DNA from: Urinicoccus massiliensis
Lineage (GTDB): Bacteria; Bacillota; Clostridia; Tissierellales; Peptoniphilaceae
Length of the DNA stretch: 64,000 bases
Reading direction: 5' to 3'
Assembly (NCBI RefSeq): GCF_900120405.1
Contig: NZ_LT635493.1
Span: forward strand, 62,001-126,000
Below, one piece after another: positions 1 through 7,797 of the stretch. The translations under genes were made by a program, and so were the position numbers. Position 1 is the first letter of the stretch. Every line of letters starts with the position of its first letter. A model generated the notes under the pieces. That model was given only the letters and a program-made list of their open reading frames with translations, ran no database searches and was not told where the DNA came from.

Positions 1-549
1 CATTGTAATTGGCGAGTATCCAATAAGGCCATCAAAACCAAGTCCAGGTATATGAAGGACATCTTCTTTTAAAAGATAAACTTCTTCTGATTTATGATTG
101 TATTTATAGAAGATTTCTCCATCTTCACTTCTCATTACAGTCATCTTATTTGGCATTAATGGGTAGAGTCCAATAACTTCATTTCTTCCATTACGTATTA
201 TCTGAGAATAGGCATTCCCCCACAAAAGAAGGTGAGTCATTAATGTTTCCCTAAATACAAATGAAGTCATCTCTGTATTTGGTTCATCGTGCAAAAGAAA
301 ATATATGACGTGGTCTTTTGCTTTTTCTTTTGAGTTTGAGTCTCCTCTTTTATATAGATGAAGAGGAAGTCCTGCTAAGGTTTCAGCAAGAACCCTCACG
401 CATGAATAAACTGCCGTCATCTGCATGGCAGTAAATTCGTTTACATTCCTGCCTGCTGTTGTTCTCCCAAATAAAAAAGACGATGAAGATATCCTCTCCC
501 CGTCTTTAGGTTTGTCTCTCGACTTAAATATTAAATTTAAAATGTTTAT
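1..549 (-). CDS. phage portal protein (5' part, runs off the left edge)
   Basis: HK97-type portal protein forming the dodecameric ring through which DNA enters the capsid. About 183 N-terminal residues are visible, including the family stretch around VYSCVRVLAETLAGLPLHLY and LLLWGNAYSQIIRNGRNEV. The frame has no ATG, GTG or TTG near the ribosome site. After an in-frame TAA it reads GGA GGT GGT AAT ATA AAC ATT, so the likely start is ATA at 549-547, seven bases after GGAGG. ATT at 543-541 is the alternative. The first in-frame ATG is about codon 42, too late for this family. It lies downstream of the terminase large subunit, with a fic gene between them. Confidence 0.85.
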   Translation of the reverse strand, partial: MNILNLIFKSRDKPKDGERISSSSFLFGRTTAGRNVNEFTAMQMTAVYSCVRVLAETLAGLPLHLYKRGDSNSKEKAKDHVIYFLLHDEPNTEMTSFVFRETLMTHLLLWGNAYSQIIRNGRNEVIGLYPLMPNKMTVMRSEDGEIFYKYNHKSEEVYLLKEDVLHIPGLGFDGLIGYSPITM

Positions 550-563
550 ATTACCACCTCCTT

Positions 564-594
564 AAAAGTAGGTATGAAAAAAGCACCTACTTTT
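564..594. promoter_or_regulatory. perfect stem-loop ahead of the portal gene
   Basis: Arms AAAAGTAGGT (564-573) and ACCTACTTTT (585-594) form a perfect 10-bp inverted repeat with an 11-base loop. It lies between the fic stop and the portal ribosome-binding site. It could end the fic transcript or protect or process the portal mRNA. Neither function is shown by the sequence. Confidence 0.6.
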
Positions 595-610
595 GTAGAT
601 GCTAATAGCT

Positions 611-1654
611 TTAAAATTTAATATACTTAGTTGCTCTACCGCTACCTAATTGTTTAATTAAGCCACTGTCTTTTAATTCTTTTAATGCTCTTTCTATAGT
701 TCTTTGAGAAATGTCTGGGCAAAGTACTACTATATCTGATTTAGATAATGGTTCTAAGGAATTATCAAATATCTTCATCACTCTATCTGAAGAAGTTATA
801 GATTTTTCTGCTATTAGTTTAAATCTTTCATCACACTGGCTATATGCTTTGTAGATGACCGAAAGCATATATCTTATAAATGGTAATTCATCACTCGTAC
901 CGTCATGCCAATCTTCACTTGAAGCTTGCAATTCTTCATAGTAAATATCTTTTGTCTCTTCAATAATCATTTCTAGTGAAATATATTTTCCTACAAAAAA
1001 TCCATTTTTATAGAGTAGTAGCAGCGTTAATAGCCTTGACATTCTACCATTTCCATCAGCGAATGGATGGATACATAAAAAATCATGAATCACAGTTGGT
1101 ATTAGAAGTAATGGCGGGATTTCTAAACTAACAGCTTCATTATAAGCCTCAATCATTCTATCAATATATATTTCTGTTTCAAAAGCTGATACAGGCTGAA
1201 ATCTTACTTTTTTCTGACCAAGGGAATTTACTTCAACGATGCTATTATCCATTGTTTTAAATTTTCCTTTATGGCTTTCCCCTGAATAAGAATAAAGCCT
1301 ATTGTGTAGGGTCAAAATATTGTTTTTTGTGAATTCTATATTGTCATAGTTTTCATGAATGATATCTAAAACTTCTCTGTAACCATATATTTCTTCTTCA
1401 TTTCTATTCTTAGGTTCACTTTTTTTATTCATCAACTCTTCTAGTCTGGTATCATTTGTTGAAATACCTTCTATTGCATTAGATGATTTAGTGGACTGAA
1501 TTTTTGCAACCTCTATCATTTTATCGAGAACATCGGAAAAATTAGCTACGTATAGCTCCTGTTTTCCTTTATATTCATAGATCTTTGATATTAAATCATA
1601 CATTTTTGCAGGTATATTTAAATTTAAAAGCTTTGAATAATTAAATTCTCTCAT
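611..1654 (-). CDS. Fic-family AMP transferase (self-inhibited class II type)
   Basis: Fic enzymes transfer AMP or another nucleotide moiety from a nucleotide onto hydroxyl side chains of target proteins. The 347-residue protein has the complete active-site motif HPFADGNGR (residues 196-204) and an N-terminal inhibitory motif SNAIEG (58-63) matching (S/T)xxxE(G/N). Activity is therefore expected to be self-limited. The C-terminus (about 300-347) looks like a winged helix. The gene sits between terminase and portal genes, has its own promoter and inverted-repeat operators, and so behaves like an extra cargo gene (moron). A role in host control or phage defence is inference; the target is unknown. 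Confidence 0.9.
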   Translation of the reverse strand: MREFNYSKLLNLNIPAKMYDLISKIYEYKGKQELYVANFSDVLDKMIEVAKIQSTKSSNAIEGISTNDTRLEELMNKKSEPKNRNEEEIYGYREVLDIIHENYDNIEFTKNNILTLHNRLYSYSGESHKGKFKTMDNSIVEVNSLGQKKVRFQPVSAFETEIYIDRMIEAYNEAVSLEIPPLLLIPTVIHDFLCIHPFADGNGRMSRLLTLLLLYKNGFFVGKYISLEMIIEETKDIYYEELQASSEDWHDGTSDELPFIRYMLSVIYKAYSQCDERFKLIAEKSITSSDRVMKIFDNSLEPLSKSDIVVLCPDISQRTIERALKELKDSGLIKQLGSGRATKYIKF

Positions 1655-1674
1655 GTTCTATCACCACCTTCCTC

Positions 1675-1730
1675 GCCATTATATCGTATATGGCGTATAT
1701 AAATCAATGCTGGCGAGATTAATTTCGCCA
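1675..1730 (-). promoter_or_regulatory. promoter and paired operators of the fic gene
   Basis: Read on the minus strand, TTGATT (1707-1702) and TATAAT (1683-1678) are separated by 18 bases. CGCCAT (1675-1680) and ATGGCG (1690-1695) form an inverted repeat over the -10 box. A second palindrome, TGGCGA-N8-TCGCCA (1711-1730), lies just upstream of the -35. A further similar half-site, TAGCGAGA, is at 1763-1770. The shared TGGCG core suggests one DNA-binding protein covering both sites. Confidence 0.7.
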
Positions 1731-1770
1731 TTTTAATAGATTTGGCTATGATAAAGCAAAAATAGCGAGA

Positions 1771-3360
1771 TTAAAATACAATCAGACCCCTGTCGTCATA
1801 AACAGATTCACTTGTATCATTACCACACCTTATAGCCCTGTCAAGTGCCATAATTGTAGCAATAACCCCATCAATCTTTTCTGTAGACTTTTCCTTATCT
1901 GCCTTAATGTTTCCAGCGGGATCAGTTCGTATGAAGATATTATCCATCATCCACCTTAGTACTGGATGACCCCCATGGGCTATTTTTCTTTCAAGGGTTA
2001 GTTTCATGAGTTCTTTAGTTGGTGGAGACATATCCTTAAATCCTTGCCCAAAGGGAACTACTGTAAAACCCATGCCTTCTAAGTTTTGAACCATCTGAAC
2101 TGCTCCCCACCTGTCAAAGGCAATTTCTCTAATATTATATATCTCACCTAAGTCCTCTATAAATTTTTCAATAAATCCATAGTGAACTACATTTCCTTCT
2201 GTTGTTTGAATGTAGCCTTGTTTTTTCCACAGGTCATAGTTTACATGGTCTCTTTTTACTCTTATGTCGAGATTATCTTCTGGTAACCAAAAGTAGGGTA
2301 ATATTTGATATTTATCATCTTCGTCTATTGGAGGAAAGACTAAAACAAAGGCTGTAATATCTGTTGTAGATGATAGGTCAAGTCCACCATAACAAACTCT
2401 TCCTTTTAGTTCTTCTTCATTAACAGCAAAATTACAGAGGTCCCATTTTTCCATAGGCATCCATCTTATTGCTTGTTTGACCCATTGATTAAGTCTTAGT
2501 TGCCTAAAAGCATTTTCTTCAGTTGGATTTTGCTTAGCTGATTCACAAGCTTGTCTTACTTTTTCTATAGGAACTGTAATTCCAAGAGATGGATTTGCCT
2601 TATGCCATACTTTTTCATCTGTCCAATCATCTTCTCTATCTGCTCCATAAATCACAGGATAAAAAGTTGGATCCGTTTTTCTTCCTTCAAGTATGTCCAC
2701 TGCCTTTTGATGCGTTTCGTAGCAGATTGATTTTGTATCTGTTCCTGCAGTTGTTATAAGAAAATATAGAGGCTGGGTTCTCGCATCGCCAGAACCCTTT
2801 GTCATGACATCAAATAACTTTCTATTAGGTTGAGTATGAAGTTCATCAAAAACAACACCATGAATATTAAAGCCGTGTTTAGAATACGCCTCTGCAGATA
2901 AAACTTGATAGAAAGAATTGGTCGGCTTATATATCATTCTCTTTTGAGATGCTAGAATTTTTACTCTTTTAGATAGGGCTGGACTCATTCTTACCATATC
3001 AGCTGCAACATCAAAGACAATGGTTGCTTGTTGTCTATCAGCAGCACAACCATAAACTTCTGCTCTTTCTTCTCCATCACCACAGGTAAGGAGAAGTGCT
3101 ACAGCAGCTGCCAGTTCTGACTTTCCCATCTTCTTTGGTATTTCAATATATGCAGTATTGAATTGTCGATATCCTGTATCTTTCACAATGCCAAACAAAT
3201 CTCTAATGATTTCTTCTTGCCAATCAATAAGCTTGAAGTCTTTACCTGCCCATCTACCTTTTGTGTGTTTAAGGCATTCTATAAAGGTGACGGCATAGTC
3301 TGCTTTGTTTTTATCATATTGAGATGTAGGTAGCATAAATTTTGTTGGTTTATATTTCAT
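1771..3360 (-). CDS. phage terminase large subunit (TerL)
   Basis: ATP-driven DNA-packaging motor and nuclease. The 529-residue protein has a Walker A-like segment IPKKMGKSE (about 74-82), Walker B GVVFDEL (168-174) and a C-terminal nuclease region starting at YGGLDLSSTTD. Length and motifs fit the HK97-like TerL family. ATG follows GGAGG. It is separated from TerS by about 3.7 kb holding methylation-related and small genes, an arrangement I recall from other clostridial prophages. Confidence 0.93.
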   Translation of the reverse strand: MKYKPTKFMLPTSQYDKNKADYAVTFIECLKHTKGRWAGKDFKLIDWQEEIIRDLFGIVKDTGYRQFNTAYIEIPKKMGKSELAAAVALLLTCGDGEERAEVYGCAADRQQATIVFDVAADMVRMSPALSKRVKILASQKRMIYKPTNSFYQVLSAEAYSKHGFNIHGVVFDELHTQPNRKLFDVMTKGSGDARTQPLYFLITTAGTDTKSICYETHQKAVDILEGRKTDPTFYPVIYGADREDDWTDEKVWHKANPSLGITVPIEKVRQACESAKQNPTEENAFRQLRLNQWVKQAIRWMPMEKWDLCNFAVNEEELKGRVCYGGLDLSSTTDITAFVLVFPPIDEDDKYQILPYFWLPEDNLDIRVKRDHVNYDLWKKQGYIQTTEGNVVHYGFIEKFIEDLGEIYNIREIAFDRWGAVQMVQNLEGMGFTVVPFGQGFKDMSPPTKELMKLTLERKIAHGGHPVLRWMMDNIFIRTDPAGNIKADKEKSTEKIDGVIATIMALDRAIRCGNDTSESVYDDRGLIVF

Positions 3361-3424
3361 TTGACCTCCTTCCTTGAAAAATGGACATAAAAAATAGCCA
3401 CCTGATTGTGACTTCTACTACGAC

Positions 3425-3446
3425 AAATAGAGCCTAAACTCTATTT
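3425..3446. promoter_or_regulatory. stem-loop in the terminase leader
   Basis: AAATAGAG (3425-3432) and CTCTATTT (3439-3446) form a perfect 8-bp stem with a 6-base loop between the upstream small gene and terL. There is no clear U-run on the minus strand, so mRNA processing or stability is more likely than termination. Confidence 0.45.
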
Positions 3447-3458
3447 AGAATTTTATTT

Positions 3459-3746
3459 TTATCTTTTTCTTGCTATGTTTAATTCTTTGTAAGCTTTTTT
3501 AAGTTCTCTTTCTAGTGTTTCTGATTCTGCAAAAAGTTGAAATTCTTCTTCATTTAGGTTCCCTTGTGACTCTTTCCAAAGTTCTTCATGAACTTGATCT
3601 GCACATTTCTTTGCTGTTCCTGCTATGTCTAAAAGGTTAATGGCTGCTCCAATCTTGCCTTCTTTTGATTTTTTTATTGAGCTTTCTGCGTATCTTTTGC
3701 AAGCTTTAACTTCTGCTTCTAATCTTTCTAAAAGGTCTTTTTTCAT
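3459..3746 (-). CDS. small phage protein of unknown function, helical
   Basis: A 95-residue, highly charged and mostly helical protein (LLERLEAEVKACKRYAE near the start), with no family recognised. The start at 3746 is chosen because AGGAGAACATTACC precedes that ATG; a longer frame reaches back through a promoter-like element and is less likely. It is preceded by the first copy of a repeated promoter-operator cassette. Confidence 0.7.
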   Translation of the reverse strand: MKKDLLERLEAEVKACKRYAESSIKKSKEGKIGAAINLLDIAGTAKKCADQVHEELWKESQGNLNEEEFQLFAESETLERELKKAYKELNIARKR

Positions 3747-3769
3747 GGTAATGTTCTCCTTCTCTTTTG

Positions 3770-3806
3770 TTGTACACATATTCCCGTACAAGAAGAGATA
3801 AGTCAA
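3770..3806 (-). promoter_or_regulatory. promoter-operator cassette, copy 1
   Basis: On the minus strand TTGACT (3806-3801) is followed, nine bases on, by the palindrome TTGTAC-N10-GTACAA (3791-3770), whose centre GGGAATATGT sits where a -10 would be. About 28 bp are identical to copy 2 at 4228-4264 with the same spacing. The palindrome would let a dimeric regulator block or activate the promoter. Confidence 0.65.
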
Positions 3807-3839
3807 GCAATTATCTTGCTCAACTCTCTATTTTTATTA

Positions 3840-4208
3840 TTAATTTCTCTTGAAAAGGAGGGCTGGTGCATATTCTTTTTCCTCTTTGCTCTCTTTGAAA
3901 TTCCAATTAGTCCTTCCTGTATCTATTTCAATTAAGTCTATAGGAAAGTAACCTTTTCTTTTAAAACTTTTTAATCCTTTCATAAGACCTGTTGACTGGT
4001 CTGAAATTGTAAATTCTTGTATTCCAAATCTTTCAAGATTCTCTATCATATCTTCGTGATTATCTACAAATCCAATGTCATCAAAGTTTATGATGTCTCG
4101 CCCTATCCTTTGGGATTCCCTATATGCCCAATAAAATCTGTAACTGATTTTATTTTCTTCGAATTCTTCTTTTTCTTTAATGTTTTCTAACAATTCAATC
4201 TTTTTCAT
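3840..4208 (-). CDS. phage accessory protein of unknown function
   Basis: A 122-residue soluble protein with no recognised catalytic motif. I recall similar proteins in clostridial prophages next to DUF4314 genes, but no activity can be assigned. The start at 4208 is preceded by GGAGGTACAAAA. Copy 2 of the promoter-operator cassette lies directly upstream, so it is probably co-regulated with the small gene at 3459-3746. Confidence 0.7.
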   Translation of the reverse strand: MKKIELLENIKEKEEFEENKISYRFYWAYRESQRIGRDIINFDDIGFVDNHEDMIENLERFGIQEFTISDQSTGLMKGLKSFKRKGYFPIDLIEIDTGRTNWNFKESKEEKEYAPALLFKRN

Positions 4209-4227
4209 TTTTGTACCTCCTCTTTTG

Positions 4228-4264
4228 TTGTACACATATTCCCGTACAATAGAGGAATAGTCAA
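4228..4264 (-). promoter_or_regulatory. promoter-operator cassette, copy 2
   Basis: The same layout as copy 1: TTGACT (4264-4259), nine bases, then TTGTAC-N10-GTACAA (4249-4228), followed by AAAAGAGGAGG, which is the next gene's ribosome site. The conserved block runs from the -35 side to the ribosome site, so the whole control region was probably duplicated. Confidence 0.65.
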
Positions 4265-4279
4265 GCAATGTATGGTTAT

Positions 4280-4495
4280 TTAATTAGATTTTTCAATAAT
4301 ATCCTCCCTAAAAATTACATTTAACATCGAACCATTATCCCATTTTACTAGGATTGATCCAAGGGCATCTACTCCATAAACTGTACCTAAAGTTCCAACT
4401 GGAGGTGCTTGGTCATCTTCCATTTGGATTAGTTTCACTCTTGTACCTACTGGATACGTCTCTTTCAATTTTTGTATAATTTCCCTTGAAATCAT
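4280..4495 (-). CDS. DUF4314 family protein
   Basis: A 71-residue phage protein with the DUF4314 pattern RVKLIQMEDDQAPPVGTLG (about 19-37) and VKWDNGSMLNVIF (50-62). This is a small beta-rich domain of unknown function commonly found near phage terminases. It lies downstream of the methyltransferase in the same direction and precedes the small accessory genes and TerL. Confidence 0.88.
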   Translation of the reverse strand: MISREIIQKLKETYPVGTRVKLIQMEDDQAPPVGTLGTVYGVDALGSILVKWDNGSMLNVIFREDIIEKSN

Positions 4496-4538
4496 CTAAT
4501 CACCTCACATACATATATCACTCAATCTAGGATTTATA

Positions 4539-5789
4539 TCAAGTCAGATTAATAACATCTTCATACTTATATTTTTTTCCATCTCTTAAAAGGCTTATAT
4601 CTTCATCACTACCCACTAAATTTAAATATCTTTTTACTGCTACATCAACAAATTTAGGTTCTATTTCTATTCCATAGCAGATTCGATTAAGCTCCTCACA
4701 GGCAATTAATGTAGATGCACTTCCTAAAAATCCATCAAGGACTAAGCCATTTGTTTGAGTTGATTGCTTTATTAAATAAGCAATAAGTGGTACTGGTTTT
4801 GATGATGGATGACCACATCCTTCTTTTTCAGAATCTTTAATTCCATCAAATTCAAAGACTGCTGTTTGCTTTTGATCTCCATACCAGTTATGTTTTCCAT
4901 CTTTTCTCCAACCAAAGATAATAGGCTCCATATTAAATTTCCAATCTGTTCTCATGAAAGGAGCTCTTGGTTTTTTCCAAATCAGTCCTGCACCAACTTT
5001 AAATCCAGCATCTTCAAAAGCATCATAGAAAACTCTTGCCTTCATCGTTGCATAGAATTCATAAATAGATGCATCTTTGGCCATTGCATCTTTGAAGTTA
5101 GTAAATACCTTCATTAAAAATTCATAGGCTTCCTTATCATTAAGATTGTCATTTTTAATTGTTCCCGATTTATTTTTCAAATCTACAAAATATGGTGCAT
5201 CTGTACATACTAAATTGACCTTAGTTTCACCTAGTAACTTTTCAAAAGTATCCCATAGAGTAGAATCTCCACAGATAACTTTATGTCTTCCTAGAGCCCA
5301 TATATCTCCTTCTTTAGAAAAAGTTGGTTTATTTAGTTCTCCCTCAATATCAAAGTCATCTTCTTTTGCTTCACTACCTAAATCAAAAAGCTGACCCAGT
5401 TCTTCTTCCGAAAAACCTGTCAGCTCTACGTTAAATCCATATTCTTCTAATGATTCTAGTTCGATTTTTAGTAATTCTTCATCCCAACCAGCATCAAGAC
5501 TTAACTTATTATCAGCAAGAACATAAGCTTTTCTTTGTGCCTCTGTGAGATGATTTTCTAAAATACATGGAACTTTCTTTAGTCCTAGTTTCTTAGCCGC
5601 TAGAAGTCTGCAATGTCCTGCTGTAATAACATTCTCATCTGAAATTAAGATAGGATTTAAAAATCCAAATTCTTTTATAGATGCAGCTACCTTATTTACT
5701 TGTTCGTCAGTATGCGTTCTAGCATTACTAATATATGGGATGAGTTCATCTACATTTTTTAATTCATATTGTAATAGTCCTTCTTTCAT
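4539..5789 (-). CDS. ParB-like nuclease domain fused to DNA (adenine/cytosine-N4) methyltransferase
   Basis: The 416-residue protein has an N-terminal ParB/Srx domain (about 8-90, with TAGHCRLLAAKKLG) and a C-terminal SAM-dependent methyltransferase. Motif IV reads TDAPY (about 196-200) where (D/N)PPY is usual. The SAM-binding motif reads LDGFLGSASTL rather than the usual FxGxG form. Such proteins modify phage DNA against host restriction. The start at 5789 overlaps the stop of the SAM synthetase-like gene by one base (TAATG), which implies coupled translation; an ATG 15 bases further up is the alternative. The substituted motifs leave activity uncertain. Confidence 0.88.
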   Translation of the reverse strand: MKEGLLQYELKNVDELIPYISNARTHTDEQVNKVAASIKEFGFLNPILISDENVITAGHCRLLAAKKLGLKKVPCILENHLTEAQRKAYVLADNKLSLDAGWDEELLKIELESLEEYGFNVELTGFSEEELGQLFDLGSEAKEDDFDIEGELNKPTFSKEGDIWALGRHKVICGDSTLWDTFEKLLGETKVNLVCTDAPYFVDLKNKSGTIKNDNLNDKEAYEFLMKVFTNFKDAMAKDASIYEFYATMKARVFYDAFEDAGFKVGAGLIWKKPRAPFMRTDWKFNMEPIIFGWRKDGKHNWYGDQKQTAVFEFDGIKDSEKEGCGHPSSKPVPLIAYLIKQSTQTNGLVLDGFLGSASTLIACEELNRICYGIEIEPKFVDVAVKRYLNLVGSDEDISLLRDGKKYKYEDVINLT

Positions 5790-6571
5790 TAGATGAGCCC
5801 CCACTTTGCAAATTCCTCAAAACCACCAATAGATTTTACATAGTCTTCGGCAATTTCTACTATTTCTTCATAGGCTTTATCACCAACAAATTCATCTCCA
5901 ATGGCACAGGATAATTCTATATCCCTATTTTCTTTTTGTGCTTTTAGGTGGGCGTAGATATTGACCGATACATCTGCCTTAGATAGGTCTTTACCATGTA
6001 GTCCACCACCAGTTACAGCTCGACCCATATCTGAACCTAGCTTTCTATTGGTTGCTCCAGTATCTACATTAAATCCTCCAGTCCAATCTCCTAATGGATT
6101 TACAATTGCTCTTGGATAAATTGATTTTAAAATTTCCGTAGATACATTTGACTGACAAATAATAAGTTTATCCCCATCGAGAATATATTTCCCATCATAT
6201 GGGTAGTCCCTATAAATTTCTCTGGCTATAGTTGAGAGTTTCTTTTCTTCTTCAGATGTAGGCACTCCTTTAAATATTCCATTATCCCCACATCTAATCT
6301 TTTCTTTTTGATTGTTCGATAAGTGAATGTCTTGCTCTACAATTTTTACATCGGCTTTTACTTCTCCTGCTATTCTATTAATAGCTGATTTGATTTCTTC
6401 AACATCTAACTTGCAGTCCGTTTCTATAATCACATGACAGTCTCCATGTCCCAGTAAAACTTCAACTGCTATTTTAGGATTATCTTTTTCTTTATATGCT
6501 AAATCTACAATTGCACCAGCAATACAATCTGCTATTTTATCAACGTGTGATGGATTCACTTTTTCAAACAT
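5789..6571 (-). CDS. compact phage S-adenosylmethionine synthetase-like protein
   Basis: MetK-related and expected to make S-adenosylmethionine from methionine and ATP, the donor for the methyltransferase encoded next. The 260-residue length is well below the roughly 390 of cellular MetK. Recognisable segments are PSHVDKIAD (7-15, in place of the GHPDK motif), CGDNGIFKG (94-102) and GGGLHGKDLSKAD (188-200). Internal regions of the normal enzyme appear to be missing. Its ribosome site GGAGGTG is formed by the last codons of the upstream HNH gene. Confidence 0.85.
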   Translation of the reverse strand: MFEKVNPSHVDKIADCIAGAIVDLAYKEKDNPKIAVEVLLGHGDCHVIIETDCKLDVEEIKSAINRIAGEVKADVKIVEQDIHLSNNQKEKIRCGDNGIFKGVPTSEEEKKLSTIAREIYRDYPYDGKYILDGDKLIICQSNVSTEILKSIYPRAIVNPLGDWTGGFNVDTGATNRKLGSDMGRAVTGGGLHGKDLSKADVSVNIYAHLKAQKENRDIELSCAIGDEFVGDKAYEEIVEIAEDYVKSIGGFEEFAKWGLI

Positions 6572-6574
6572 ATA

Positions 6575-7087
6575 TTACACCTCCATGTTTTTTATCCTTC
6601 CAAAATTCCAACCATTAATTAGAAAATTGTTCAACGTATTCTCTTTTACACATTTTTCTAATTTCCCGTTATTTATCCATTTCCTATTTTTGCTATTCTC
6701 AGAAAGTTTTTTTCTACTTTTTTCAGAAATCACTTTTCCTTTATGTGATTCAGATATTTTCTTCTTAACATCTCCATAATTCATATTGTATGAATGAGTA
6801 CACCATTCTAAATTTTCTAATTTGTTATTAGCTTTGTTTTCATCAAGATGATTTACTTCCTCATAGTTATTTGGATTAGGCAAAAAAGAAAGAGCCACCA
6901 ATCTGTGAACGAGCAAATTTTTTTTGCTACCATTCTTCCAGAGGTAAACTCTTTTGTATCCATTAGGTTGAAAATCTCCCTTTAATATTAAATTATTACT
7001 TTTTATGCTTCTAATATTACCTAGAGTAGATGCCTGATATTCATCTTCATATCCAGGAATATCTTTCCATACTTCTATTGAATTCAA
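6575..7087 (-). CDS. NUMOD4/HNH homing endonuclease
   Basis: A free-standing selfish endonuclease of 170 residues. It has an N-terminal NUMOD4 domain (VWKDIPGYEDEYQASTLGN, 6-24), an HNH core (LLVHRLVALSFLPNP, then EEVNHLDENKANNKLENLEW, about 76-95), and a C-terminal NUMOD3-like DNA-binding tail (ISESHKGKVISEKSRKKLSE). It cuts an allele lacking itself and spreads by repair copying. It is inserted between TerS and the SAM synthetase-like gene without breaking either. Confidence 0.92.
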   Translation of the reverse strand: MNSIEVWKDIPGYEDEYQASTLGNIRSIKSNNLILKGDFQPNGYKRVYLWKNGSKKNLLVHRLVALSFLPNPNNYEEVNHLDENKANNKLENLEWCTHSYNMNYGDVKKKISESHKGKVISEKSRKKLSENSKNRKWINNGKLEKCVKENTLNNFLINGWNFGRIKNMEV

Positions 7088-7096
7088 TGAAACCTC

Positions 7097-7744
7097 TTAC
7101 TTTCTACTTCTTAGAAGTTTTTCCATCATATCTTCTCCATAATCTTCATATACTTCCGTGCAGTTTTCTTTAACTATGTCATAAATCTCGTACCATAGAA
7201 GATTGGCCGTCTTTTGAAATTGTGAAGACATCTGTACAAAGGGAGAGGCAATAACTCCACCAGTTGTAGGATGCTTTCCTAAAAGTCCAAATTGACTTAT
7301 TGCCTCTTCACATTGAATGTATCTTGCAAAAGCCTGGGAGTAGGATTCTAATAATCTTGGATTTACTAAGTTTTCACAGTTTCTCTGTTTTAGCCATCCC
7401 CAGGTCTCTTTATATATTTCATCAGCACCAAGTGGTATACCATTTTTTTGCTTTGCAGATAGATAGTCACTAGGAGCTGGCATATCCGTTCCATCAAGAA
7501 CAGCACCGTCTGGTAAGTCAACTGCATCTATTTCTTCTGGAGTAAATGTTGGAATATCATTCATTAGTATTTCTACTTTTTTACCTTTTTCTATTTTTTC
7601 AGCAGCAGGCTGTGGTTTCCCTCCTGCTTTTACTCTTCTTCCACCTCTGTATGTTCCGTCTTTAGCGATAGTATCACCTCCTAGTTTATTATTTTCTTTA
7701 ATAGGGCCTTTGAACCCGTTTTTTTGTGCGTGAGAGGGCGGCAC
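7097..7744 (-). CDS. phage terminase small subunit, P27 family
   Basis: Recognises packaging DNA and loads TerL. The 215-residue protein has the P27 core YSQAFARYIQCEEAISQFG and LGKHPTTGGVIASPF in its C-terminal half. The basic, glycine-rich N-terminus (about 1-55) is probably the DNA-contacting or flexible part. The start is GTG at 7744; no strong ribosome site is visible there, so the exact start is uncertain. It is separated from TerL by the homing, SAM, methyltransferase and DUF4314 genes. Confidence 0.9.
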   Translation of the reverse strand: MPPSHAQKNGFKGPIKENNKLGGDTIAKDGTYRGGRRVKAGGKPQPAAEKIEKGKKVEILMNDIPTFTPEEIDAVDLPDGAVLDGTDMPAPSDYLSAKQKNGIPLGADEIYKETWGWLKQRNCENLVNPRLLESYSQAFARYIQCEEAISQFGLLGKHPTTGGVIASPFVQMSSQFQKTANLLWYEIYDIVKENCTEVYEDYGEDMMEKLLRSRK

Positions 7745-7797
7745 CGTTGGTATGGAAATCAGCTTTTAAGGTAACGACTCCCCCTCCCCACGTAAAA
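7745..7797. other. candidate cos region between the HNH and TerS genes
   Basis: A short spacer containing a GC-rich purine run (minus strand GGGGAGGGGGAGTCGTTACC) in otherwise AT-rich phage DNA. In cos phages of the HK97 packaging type the cos site commonly lies between the HNH gene and terS. The assignment is by position and composition only. Confidence 0.35.

Noticed and set aside
3459-3806. Longer version of the small gene starting at 3806
   Set aside because: The extra 20 codons run through the conserved promoter-operator cassette, which also occurs before the next gene; the ATG at 3746 has a proper ribosome site.
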